A stretch of DNA of 64,000 nt from Anaeromyxobacter terrae (GTDB taxonomy: Bacteria > Myxococcota > Myxococcia > Myxococcales > Anaeromyxobacteraceae), in assembly GCF_022690685.1 (NCBI RefSeq), contig NZ_JALCYY010000021.1, forward strand, positions 1-64,000, in the 5' to 3' direction. The notes under the pieces were generated by a model. That model was not told where the DNA came from and did no database searches. It saw only the letters and a program-made list of their open reading frames with translations. The position numbers and the translations under genes were made by a program. Shown here in pieces: positions 57,129 through 64,000 of this stretch (its first letter is position 1; each line of letters starts with the position of its first letter).

Positions 57129-60100
57129 GTGGCCAGGTTCTTCATCGATCGCCCCATCTTCGCGTGGGTCGTCGCCATCATCGTGATGCTGGCGGGGGCC
57201 CTCGCGATCCTGTCCCTCCCCATCGCGCAGTACCCGGCGATCGCGCCGCCCATCATCAGCGTCAACGCGACCTACCCCGGCGCGTCGGCGAAGACGCTCG
57301 AGGACACCGTCACGCAGGTGATCGAGCAGAAGATGAACGGCCTCGATCACCTGCGCTACATGTCCGCCACGAGCGACTCGGCCGGCAACGCGAGCGTGAC
57401 CCTCACCTTCGACGCGGGGACGAACCCGGACATCGCGCAGGTCCAGGTCCAGAACAAGCTGCAGCTCGCGATGCCGCTCCTCCCGCAGGACGTGCAGCGC
57501 CAGGGCGTCCGCGTCGCGAAGGCGGTGAACAACTTCCTCCTGATCGCCGGCTTCGTCTCCGAGGACGGCAGCATGAGCCGCAACGACCTCGCGGACTACG
57601 CCGTCTCGACGCTGGTGGATCAGGTGAGCCGCGTCCCCGGGGTCGGCGACGTGCAGGCGTTCGGGTCGCAGTACGCCATGCGGATCTGGCTCGACCCGGA
57701 GAAGCTCACCAACTACGGGCTCACGCCGCTCGACGTGAGCGCCGCGGTCCAGGCGCAGAACGCGCAGGTGTCCGCCGGCCAGCTCGGCGGCGCGCCGGCG
57801 GTGAAGGGGCAGGAGCTCAACGCCACCATCACCGCGCAGACGCGGCTCCAGACCACCGAGCAGTTCCGCGACGTCCTCCTGCGCGTCAACCCGGACGGCT
57901 CGCAGGTGCGGCTGGGCGACGTGGCGCGCCTCGAGCTCGCCGGCGAGAGCTTCGAGATCGAGAGCTATTACAACGGCAAGCCCTCGGCCGGCATGGGCAT
58001 CAAGCTCGCCAGCGGAGCGAACGCGCTCGACACGGCGCAGGCGGTGCGCGCCCGGCTCGACGAGCTGTCGCGGTACTTCCCGCCGGGGATGAAGGTCGTC
58101 TACCCGATCGACACGACGCCGTTCGTGCGGCTCTCCATCGAGGAGGTCGTCAAGACGCTCCTCGAGGCGATCCTCCTCGTGTTCCTCGTGATGTACCTGT
58201 TCCTCCAGAACTTCCGCGCGACGCTCATCCCCACCATCGCCGTGCCGGTCGTGCTGCTCGGCACGTTCGGCGTGCTGTCGGCGGCGGGGTACAGCGTGAA
58301 CACCCTCACCATGTTCGGGATGGTGCTCGCCATCGGCCTCCTCGTCGACGACGCCATCGTCGTCGTCGAGAACGTCGAGCGCGTCATGAGCGAGGAGGGG
58401 CTCTCGCCCCGGGAGGCGACGCGCAAGTCGATGGGGCAGATCACCGGCGCGCTCGTCGGCATCGCGCTCGTGCTCGCGGCGGTGTTCGTGCCGATGGCCT
58501 TCTTCGGCGGGTCGGTCGGCGTCATCTACCGCCAGTTCTCGATCACGCTCGTCTCGTCGATGGCGCTGTCCGTCCTCGTCGCGATGACGCTCACCCCGGC
58601 GCTGTGCGCGACGATGCTGAAGCCGGTCGCGAAGGGGCACGCCCTCGAGCGGCGCGGCCTCTTCGGCGCGTTCAACCGGCTGTACGACCGCGGCAGCACG
58701 CGGTACCGCGCGGTGGTGCGGGTCCTGCTCGGCCGCACCGGGCGCGCCATGCTCGCCTACGTCGCGATCGTCGCCGCGCTGGCCGTGCTCTTCCTCCGCG
58801 TGCCGACCGCGTTCCTCCCCGAGGAGGACCAGGGCCTCCTCTTCGCGCAGGTGCTGCTGCCCCCGGGGAGCACGATCGAGCACACCCGGGAGGTCATGGC
58901 GCGCGTGTCGGATCACCTCCTCACCAACGAGAAGGACGCGGTCGAGTCCGTGATGAACATCGTGGGCTTCAACTTCGGCGGCCGCGGCCAGAACGCCGGC
59001 GTCGCGTTCGTGAAGCTGAAGGACTGGAGCGAGCGCAAGGACGCGCGGCTCAAGGCGAAGGCGGTCGCCGGGCGCGCCATGGCCGCGTTCGCGGGGATCA
59101 AGGACGCCATGGTGTTCGCGTTCGTCCCGCCCGCCGTCTCCGAGCTCGGCAACGCCACTGGCTTCGAGCTCCAGCTCCAGGATCGGGGCGGCCTCGGGCA
59201 CGAGCAGCTCGTCCAGGCGCGTAACCAGCTCCTCGGCCTCGCCGCGAAGAGCCCGGCGCTCGCCAAGGTCCGCCCCGCGGGCCTCGAGGACACCCCGCAG
59301 TACAAGGTCGACGTCGACCAGCAGAAGGCCGCCGCCCTCGGCGTGTCGCTCGCCGACGTGAACGCCACGCTGTCCTCGACGTGGGGCGTCGCGTACGTGA
59401 ACGACTTCATCGACAAGGGGCGGACCAAGCGCGTGTACATGCAGGCGGACGCGCCGTTCCGGATGCAGCCGGCGGACGTGGAGCGCTGGTACGTCCGCAA
59501 CCGCCAGGGCCAGATGGTGCCGTTCTCGGCGTTCTCGACCGGCCGCTGGACCTACGGCTCGCCGAAGCTGGAGCGCTTCAACGGCCTGCCGGCGGTGGTG
59601 ATCCAGGGCGAGGCCGCGCCGGGCCGGAGCACCGGCGACGCGATGGCCGCGGTGGAGGCGCTGGTGAAGCAGCTGCCCGCCGGGGTCGGGTTCGAGTGGT
59701 CCGGGCTGTCGTACGAGGAGCGGCTCTCGGGAGCGAACGCGCCCGCGCTGTACGCCATCTCGCTCCTCGTCGTGTTCCTCTGCCTCGCGGCCCTCTACGA
59801 GAGCTGGTCGATCCCGGCGGCGGTCATGCTGGTCGTGCCGCTGGGCGTCGTCGGCGCGGTGCTCGCGACGCTCCTCGGCGGGCTCGCGAACGACGTCTAC
59901 TTCCAGGTCGGCCTGCTCACGACGATCGGGCTCTCGGCGAAGAACGCGATCCTCATCGTCGAGTTCGCGAAGGAGCTGCGCGAGCGCGGGCGAGGGGTGG
60001 TGGACGCGGCGATCGAGGCGGCGCGCATGCGCCTCCGGCCGATCCTCATGACCTCGCTCGCGTTCATCCTGGGCGTCCTGCCGCTCGCGCTCGCGCGCGG

Positions 60101-60302
60101 CGCCGGCGCCGGGAGCCAGAACGCGATCGGCTTCGCCGTCGCAGGCGGCATGATCTCGGCGACCGTGCTCGGCGTGCTCTTCGTCCCGGTGTTCTTCGTG
60201 GTCATCGGGCGCCGCGCGAAGGCGACCGCGGTGGAGCCCGGCGCCGAGTCCGACTCCGGCGAGGCGGACGGCGACGGCGAGGGCGAGGCGCTCCATGCGT
60301 AG
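57129..60302 (+). CDS. RND multidrug efflux pump, HAE-1 family (AcrB/MexB type)
   Basis: The product is 1057 aa. It starts [20 protein letters not shown] and has twelve membrane helices with two large periplasmic loops. The proton relay pair is present in [18 protein letters not shown] (helix 4). [20 protein letters not shown] and [20 protein letters not shown] are typical of the family. It exports hydrophobic drugs driven by proton influx. It starts with GTG 57129 after the ribosome site CAGGAGAA and overlaps the channel gene by 8 bp. Confidence 0.96.
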   Translation: MARFFIDRPIFAWVVAIIVMLAGALAILSLPIAQYPAIAPPIISVNATYPGASAKTLEDTVTQVIEQKMNGLDHLRYMSATSDSAGNASVTLTFDAGTNPDIAQVQVQNKLQLAMPLLPQDVQRQGVRVAKAVNNFLLIAGFVSEDGSMSRNDLADYAVSTLVDQVSRVPGVGDVQAFGSQYAMRIWLDPEKLTNYGLTPLDVSAAVQAQNAQVSAGQLGGAPAVKGQELNATITAQTRLQTTEQFRDVLLRVNPDGSQVRLGDVARLELAGESFEIESYYNGKPSAGMGIKLASGANALDTAQAVRARLDELSRYFPPGMKVVYPIDTTPFVRLSIEEVVKTLLEAILLVFLVMYLFLQNFRATLIPTIAVPVVLLGTFGVLSAAGYSVNTLTMFGMVLAIGLLVDDAIVVVENVERVMSEEGLSPREATRKSMGQITGALVGIALVLAAVFVPMAFFGGSVGVIYRQFSITLVSSMALSVLVAMTLTPALCATMLKPVAKGHALERRGLFGAFNRLYDRGSTRYRAVVRVLLGRTGRAMLAYVAIVAALAVLFLRVPTAFLPEEDQGLLFAQVLLPPGSTIEHTREVMARVSDHLLTNEKDAVESVMNIVGFNFGGRGQNAGVAFVKLKDWSERKDARLKAKAVAGRAMAAFAGIKDAMVFAFVPPAVSELGNATGFELQLQDRGGLGHEQLVQARNQLLGLAAKSPALAKVRPAGLEDTPQYKVDVDQQKAAALGVSLADVNATLSSTWGVAYVNDFIDKGRTKRVYMQADAPFRMQPADVERWYVRNRQGQMVPFSAFSTGRWTYGSPKLERFNGLPAVVIQGEAAPGRSTGDAMAAVEALVKQLPAGVGFEWSGLSYEERLSGANAPALYAISLLVVFLCLAALYESWSIPAAVMLVVPLGVVGAVLATLLGGLANDVYFQVGLLTTIGLSAKNAILIVEFAKELRERGRGVVDAAIEAARMRLRPILMTSLAFILGVLPLALARGAGAGSQNAIGFAVAGGMISATVLGVLFVPVFFVVIGRRAKATAVEPGAESDSGEADGDGEGEALHA

Positions 60303-61764
60303 CGCCCCGCTCGTCGCCGCGACCGCCGCGGCCGGGGTCCTCCTCGCGAGCTGCACGCTCGCGCCGCGCTACCGGCGCCCCGCGGCGCCCGTCTCCGGGC
60401 AGTGGCCCGAGGGCGCCGCAGCCGAGGCGGCGCGCGCCCAGGCACCCGGCGCCGCGCCGGCCGACCTCGGCTGGCGCGACGTCTTCGGGGACCCGCGCCT
60501 GCAGGCCCTCATCGCGCTCGCGCTCGAGAACAACCGCGACCTGCGCGTCGCCGCGCTCAACGTCGAGCTCGCGCGCGCGCAGTACCGCATCCAGCGCTCG
60601 CAGGAGCTCCCCACGGTCGGGGCGACCGCGAGCGCCACGCGCCAGCACCTCGACGCCGACGTGAGCCCCACCGGCCGCGCCACCACGAGCACGCAGTACG
60701 AGGTCGGCGCGGGCGTGACCGCGTTCGAGCTCGATCTGTTCGGGCGGGTGCGCAGCCTCAAGCGGTCGGCGCTCGAGCAGTACCTCGCGACCGAGGAGGC
60801 CCGGCGGAGCGCGCACCTCTCGCTCGTCGCGGAGGTCGCGACCCAGTACCTCGCCGCCCGGGCGCTCGACGACCAGATCGCGCTCGCGCGGCAGACGCTC
60901 GAGACGCTCCAGTCCTCGTACGACCTCACGCGGCGCAGCTACGACGTCGGCCGCACCTCGGAGCTCGACCTGCGCACGGCGGAGGCGCAGGTGCTCTCGG
61001 CGCGCTTCAACGTGGCCGCCTACGCGCAGCAGCGCGAGCAGGCGCAGAACGCGCTCGTGCTCCTCGTCGGGCAGCCGCTGCCGGCGGGGCTCCCCGCCCC
61101 CGAGCGGCTCGAGGCGGAGCCGCTCCTCGCCGAGCTCCCGCCCGGCCTGCCGTCGGAGCTCCTGCAGCGACGGCCGGACATCCTCGGGGCGGAGCACGCG
61201 CTCAGGGCCGCGAACGCCAGCATCGGCGCTGCGCGCGCCGCGTTCTTCCCGTCCATCACCCTCACCGCGTTCGGCGGCACGGCGAGCGGCGAGCTCTCCG
61301 GGCTCTTCGGCGCGGGCTCCGGCCTCTGGAGCTTCGCGCCGCAGCTCTCCCTGCCGCTCTTCACCGGCGGCCGCAACCGCGCGAACCTCGACGCGGCCGA
61401 GGTGCGGCGGTCGATCGAGGTCGCCCGCTACGAGAAGGCGATCCAGGTCGCGTTCCGCGAGGTCGCCGACGCCCTCGCCGCGCGCGCGTCCCTCGACGAG
61501 CAGCTCGCCGCGCAGACGGCGCGCGTGGAGGCCGAGCAGCGGCGGTACACGATCTCGGACCTGCGCTACCGCAAGGGCGTCGACAGCTACGTGACCGTGC
61601 TCGTCGCCCAGCGCGACCTGTACGCGGCGCAGCAGCAGCTCATCCAGTCGCGGCTCGCGCGGCTCGCGAACCTCGTCAGCCTCTACAAGGCGCTGGGCGG
61701 CGGCTGGCTCGAGCGGTCCGCCCAGGCAGCGGCCGCGGCCCCGGCGCCTTCACCGGCACCGTAA
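60295..61764 (+). CDS. Outer membrane efflux lipoprotein (OprM/NodT type)
   Basis: The product is 489 aa. It has a lipoprotein signal ([20 protein letters not shown]), [17 protein letters not shown] at the mature N-terminus, and two structural repeats of helical tunnel plus beta strands, including [20 protein letters not shown] and [20 protein letters not shown]. It is the trimeric exit channel for the adaptor and pump encoded upstream; its ATG lies within the pump gene's 3' end. Confidence 0.95.
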   Translation: MRSAPLVAATAAAGVLLASCTLAPRYRRPAAPVSGQWPEGAAAEAARAQAPGAAPADLGWRDVFGDPRLQALIALALENNRDLRVAALNVELARAQYRIQRSQELPTVGATASATRQHLDADVSPTGRATTSTQYEVGAGVTAFELDLFGRVRSLKRSALEQYLATEEARRSAHLSLVAEVATQYLAARALDDQIALARQTLETLQSSYDLTRRSYDVGRTSELDLRTAEAQVLSARFNVAAYAQQREQAQNALVLLVGQPLPAGLPAPERLEAEPLLAELPPGLPSELLQRRPDILGAEHALRAANASIGAARAAFFPSITLTAFGGTASGELSGLFGAGSGLWSFAPQLSLPLFTGGRNRANLDAAEVRRSIEVARYEKAIQVAFREVADALAARASLDEQLAAQTARVEAEQRRYTISDLRYRKGVDSYVTVLVAQRDLYAAQQQLIQSRLARLANLVSLYKALGGGWLERSAQAAAAAPAPSPAP

Positions 61765-61829
61765 CGAGATCGCCCGCCGCGCGTACTCCTCCTCCAGCGC
61801 CCCACCCCATCGGCGCGGAGGAGAACGAG

Positions 61830-62105
61830 ATGCGCACGAAGCTTCGCCTCACCCTCGCGGTCGGGCTCGCCCTCGCCGCCACGGCCCCGGCCCTCGCGGA
61901 AGACCGCGGGGCGCTCTCCGGGCACGACGACGTCGATTACGGCAAGGAGCCGGCCGCGCCCGCGTGGACCGCCACGGTCCCCGCCCCGAAGCAGGACGAC
62001 TCGAAGATGCAGCCGCCCGCTCCGGCGCCCGGCATGGAGCGGAAGAGCGGCGTCGCGACCGACGGCGGATACGACGCGACGCGGATGCTGCCCACGGACC
62101 GGTGA
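61830..62105 (+). CDS. Small secreted protein downstream of the RND operon
   Basis: The product is 91 aa. A clean signal peptide (MRTKLRLTLAVGLALAATAP, cut after ALA) leaves about 66 residues rich in Pro, Lys and Asp (HDDVDYGKEPAAPAW, MERKSGVATDGGYDATRML), probably disordered. A ribosome site GGAGGAGAACGAG precedes ATG 61830, 65 bp after the channel gene. No family recognised. Confidence 0.65.
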   Translation: MRTKLRLTLAVGLALAATAPALAEDRGALSGHDDVDYGKEPAAPAWTATVPAPKQDDSKMQPPAPAPGMERKSGVATDGGYDATRMLPTDR

Positions 62106-62112
62106 CGCGAGC

Positions 62113-62136
62113 GCCGCGGCGAGAGGTCGCCGCGGC
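62113..62136. terminator. Hairpin between the RND operon and the sigma factor operon
   Basis: GCCGCGGCGA (62113-62122) gagg TCGCCGCGGC (62127-62136): a perfect 10-bp stem with a 4-nt loop in the 38-bp gap between convergent genes. Likely a bidirectional terminator without T-tracts. Confidence 0.55.
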
Positions 62137-62143
62137 CCGGCCA

Positions 62144-62722
62144 TCAGTGCGCCAGCCGCTCGGCGAGCCAGCGCGCCTGCCAGGCGCGCTCGGCCTCGAA
62201 CGCCGCGAGCCCGCCGCCCACCATGGAGGCGAGCACCGCGGCGATGTAGGAGCTCACGGCCGGGCCGACGCGCAGCGCGCTCTGGGCGGCGTCGGCCACG
62301 AGCTCGGCCGCGCGCGAGACGGAGCCCGCGCCGCTCGCCGCGGCCGCGATCGCCTCGAGGTCGGTCGCTCGGGCGAGCGCGTCGCGCGTGGCGGCGGGCA
62401 CGTGCGGCAGGGCGAGGTCCCGGGCGCGCAGCGCGCACGCCCGCGCGTAGTCCCCGGCGAGCGCCCGATCCCAGGCGTCGACGCGCGCGAGGAGCCGCGC
62501 GCGAGGCGCCGCGACCTGGTAACGGGCCGCCCGCACCGGCTCGTCGAGCTCGATCCGCCAGAGCTCGTCGGCGAGCCAGTACGGGAGGTCGTCCGCGCGG
62601 CAGGCGTGGATCCAGAGCTCGGGCCGAGCGGCCGCGGCGCTCACCCACTCGCCCGACGTGGGCCACTCGAAGCGCGTGAAGGGGGCGAGCGCGCCCGCAG
62701 CCAGGAACTTGAAGGCGATCAC
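62144..62722 (-). CDS. Third protein of the ECF sigma operon, function unknown
   Basis: The product is 192 aa (VIAFKFLAAGALAPFTRFEW). A first segment with LWIHACRADDLPYWLADELW is followed by a helical Ala-rich part and a weakly hydrophobic stretch (VGPAVSSYIAAVLASMVGGG) near the C-terminus. No family recognised. Its GTG start overlaps the stop of the anti-sigma gene, so it is made in fixed proportion with the sigma/anti-sigma pair and probably belongs to the same regulatory unit. Confidence 0.72.
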   Translation of the reverse strand: MIAFKFLAAGALAPFTRFEWPTSGEWVSAAAARPELWIHACRADDLPYWLADELWRIELDEPVRAARYQVAAPRARLLARVDAWDRALAGDYARACALRARDLALPHVPAATRDALARATDLEAIAAAASGAGSVSRAAELVADAAQSALRVGPAVSSYIAAVLASMVGGGLAAFEAERAWQARWLAERLAH

Positions 62723-62985
62723 GATCCACCTCCGGAGCCCTTCTTCCAGTCGCGGAAGGTCGCGAGCAAGGCGTCGCGCGCCTCGGGCGCGAGCGACTCC
62801 TCGGTGAGCTCGCCGGCGCTCTCGAGGACCTGGCGCATCTGGGCGAGGTAGGTGCGGCAGAATTCGCAGTAGGTGAGGTGCAGCTCGAACCGGGTCCGCT
62901 CGTCCACGGGCAGGCTCGCCTCGAGGTAGTCCGTCACGAGCTCGACGAGCTCGCGGCAGGAGAGATCGGGGACAGCGGGCGTCAC
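62719..62985 (-). CDS. Zinc-finger anti-sigma factor
   Basis: The product is 88 aa from GTG 62985. The N-terminal half carries the ZAS motif His36-x3-Cys40-x2-Cys43 (HLTYCEFC) in the typical short helical domain (CRELVELVTDYLEASLPVDE). There is no membrane helix, so it is a cytoplasmic anti-sigma that binds the sigma factor encoded just upstream. Zinc release or oxidation of the cysteines may free the sigma factor. It overlaps both neighbouring genes. Confidence 0.88.
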   Translation of the reverse strand: MTPAVPDLSCRELVELVTDYLEASLPVDERTRFELHLTYCEFCRTYLAQMRQVLESAGELTEESLAPEARDALLATFRDWKKGSGGGS

Positions 62986-63641
62986 GGCAGGCCCTCCCGG
63001 CCGAGGCGCTCCTCGAGGAAGGCCCGCACCTTCGAGCGGGCGCGGTGGAGCAGCACCCGCTGGTTCACCTCGGTGATTCCGAGCAGCGCGCACACCTCGC
63101 CGGAGTCCCAGCCGTCCACGTCGCGCAGCGACATGACCGTCCGCTGGGCCTGCGGGAGCGTGTCGAGCGCCTCGGCGACCAGCGCCACGAGCTCGCTCGA
63201 CTCGACGCGCGCGTCGGGCCAGGGCGCGGGCGGCTCCGCCCAGTGGCCGGCCCAGCGGTCCTCGTCTCCCCGGAACCGATCCGGCGACACCGACGGCGCG
63301 TCCTCCTCCTCCTCCGGGCCGAGCGACGACATCGGCACCGAGCGGACCTCCTTCAGCCCGCGCGCCTTCGCGCAGTTCACGAGGATGCTGAAGATCCAGG
63401 ACTTGAGGGACGAGCGCCCCTCGAAGAGGTGGAGCCCCCGGAGGACGCCGACCCAGGTCTCCTGGACGACCTCCTCCGCGATCGCCTGGCTCCGCACGAA
63501 CGTGGTCGCGACCCGCACCATCGCGCCGTGATGGCGGGTCACGAGGGCGAGGAACGCCGCCTCGTCGCCGGCACGGAGGGCCGCGAGCTCTCGCTCCTCG
63601 GTCGTGATCCCGGCCGGCTCCGACACGCTCGGCGGCTCCAT
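62982..63641 (-). CDS. ECF RNA polymerase sigma factor
   Basis: The product is 219 aa. Region 2 is visible in DEAAFLALVTRHHGAMVRVA ... AEEVVQETWVGVLRGLHLFE and SSLKSWIFSILVNCAK. A long acidic linker follows (EEEEDAPSVSPDRFRGDEDR). Region 4 is ALDTLPQAQRTVMSLRDVDG ... EVCALLGITEVNQRVLLHRA. It directs RNA polymerase to stress promoters when released by the anti-sigma factor. ATG 63641 is selected because the preceding frame is not family-like. Confidence 0.93.
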   Translation of the reverse strand: MEPPSVSEPAGITTEERELAALRAGDEAAFLALVTRHHGAMVRVATTFVRSQAIAEEVVQETWVGVLRGLHLFEGRSSLKSWIFSILVNCAKARGLKEVRSVPMSSLGPEEEEDAPSVSPDRFRGDEDRWAGHWAEPPAPWPDARVESSELVALVAEALDTLPQAQRTVMSLRDVDGWDSGEVCALLGITEVNQRVLLHRARSKVRAFLEERLGREGLP

Positions 63642-63881
63642 CCGCGGCACCTCCCTGCCCCCCGGGCGCAGCTCGCGGGGGATGTAGCTGGCAGGGTGCG
63701 AGCCCACCGCGCTTCGACGGGGACGGCCGTTGGGAGTCGGGCGACTCCACCTCGCGCGCAAGAGGCAGGCGGGGACGCACGGGCGGCTGCCCGGCGAGCC
63801 CCGCCCGCTCGAGTAACGTCGGTGGCCCTGCGGGCCTCTACGTCTCCGAGGACGCGAGGAAGGCGGGGAGCGAGGACGGTC

Positions 63882-64000
63882 ATGGCGCACGCGAACGACG
63901 AGCTCGGCATGAGGCAGGCGGCGTTCCGGAGCTGCATCACGGGCGCGGTGGTCGCCACCGGACCGTTCCACGACGTGAGCCTGCTCCCCGGCGGCCTCGA
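63882..64000 (+). CDS. Start of an unidentified gene (truncated by window edge)
   Basis: ATG at 63882 opens 39 codons without a stop (MAHANDELGMRQAAFRSCIT ... FHDVSLLPGGL). Good third-position GC and an upstream GGGAG (63867) support coding. It is divergent from the sigma operon. No family can be named from this short piece. Confidence 0.45.
   Translation, partial: MAHANDELGMRQAAFRSCITGAVVATGPFHDVSLLPGGL

Noticed and set aside
55794..60356. A 1520-codon minus-strand frame opposite the RND adaptor and pump
   Set aside because: High GC removes stop codons in the mirror frame. The translation is Arg/Glu/His-rich with no domains, while the plus strand encodes well-defined RND proteins.

Overview
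The window is very GC-rich DNA with tightly packed, often overlapping genes. Its content points to a deltaproteobacterial/myxobacterial anaerobe of the Anaeromyxobacter type. The evidence is a membrane nitrate reductase, giant multiheme c-type cytochromes with their own ResB/CcsA assembly factors, a myxobacterial-style HNH endonuclease family member at the left edge, and a strong bias to G/C at third codon positions. This taxonomic reading is inference; no rRNA gene is present and I recognised no tRNA gene.

Layout. 1-6.3 kb: a partial HNH nuclease, an ATP-grasp-like ligase, a PduO-type cobalamin adenosyltransferase coupled to a pteridine-reductase-like SDR, an ErpA/IscA iron-sulfur carrier, a glyoxalase-II-like hydrolase, FabI and a TPR protein. 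6.3-15.5 kb: MobA (molybdopterin guanylation), then a nitrate respiration operon (membrane cytochrome c, narG, narH, narJ and a single polypeptide that fuses NarI to NarK), with an FNR/NnrR-like palindrome upstream. 15.5-18.8 kb: a lipoprotein with Gln-rich repeats, a CrcB fluoride channel, an SDR lacking the catalytic Tyr, a DUF1841-like protein and a triheme cytochrome.

18.9-29.2 kb is a sulfur assimilation region made of two operons whose promoters are nearly identical. The first (YeiH-like exporter, 77-aa protein, CysG, siroheme sulfite reductase) is preceded by a short Cys-containing leader ORF and four mutually complementary 8-nt segments that look like an attenuator. The second encodes a threonine synthase, a CysO/ThiS sulfur carrier, a MoeZ-type activating enzyme, two cysteine synthases and a JAMM peptidase, that is, the protein-thiocarboxylate route to cysteine.

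29.2-31.4 kb: a hexanucleotide array flanked by 17-bp direct repeats, a DUF3014 protein, a guanidinium exporter and a 31-aa membrane peptide. 31.4-45.0 kb (minus strand): an extracellular electron transfer operon. In transcription order it encodes an NHL/PKD protein, a pentaheme cytochrome, a 1814-aa cytochrome with 14 heme motifs, ResB, CcsA, a lipoprotein and a BchE-like radical SAM protein.

45-55 kb: assorted metabolic genes, a large DUF4062-NB-ARC (STAND) protein, a duplicated secreted cupin, an HExxxH protein and a Cys-rich repeat lipoprotein. 55.1-61.8 kb: a TetR-controlled RND efflux system (adaptor, pump, outer membrane channel) with a perfect 19-bp operator. 61.8-64 kb: a small secreted protein, then an ECF sigma factor, zinc-finger anti-sigma factor and a third protein coupled by overlapping start/stop codons, and the start of a gene that leaves the window.
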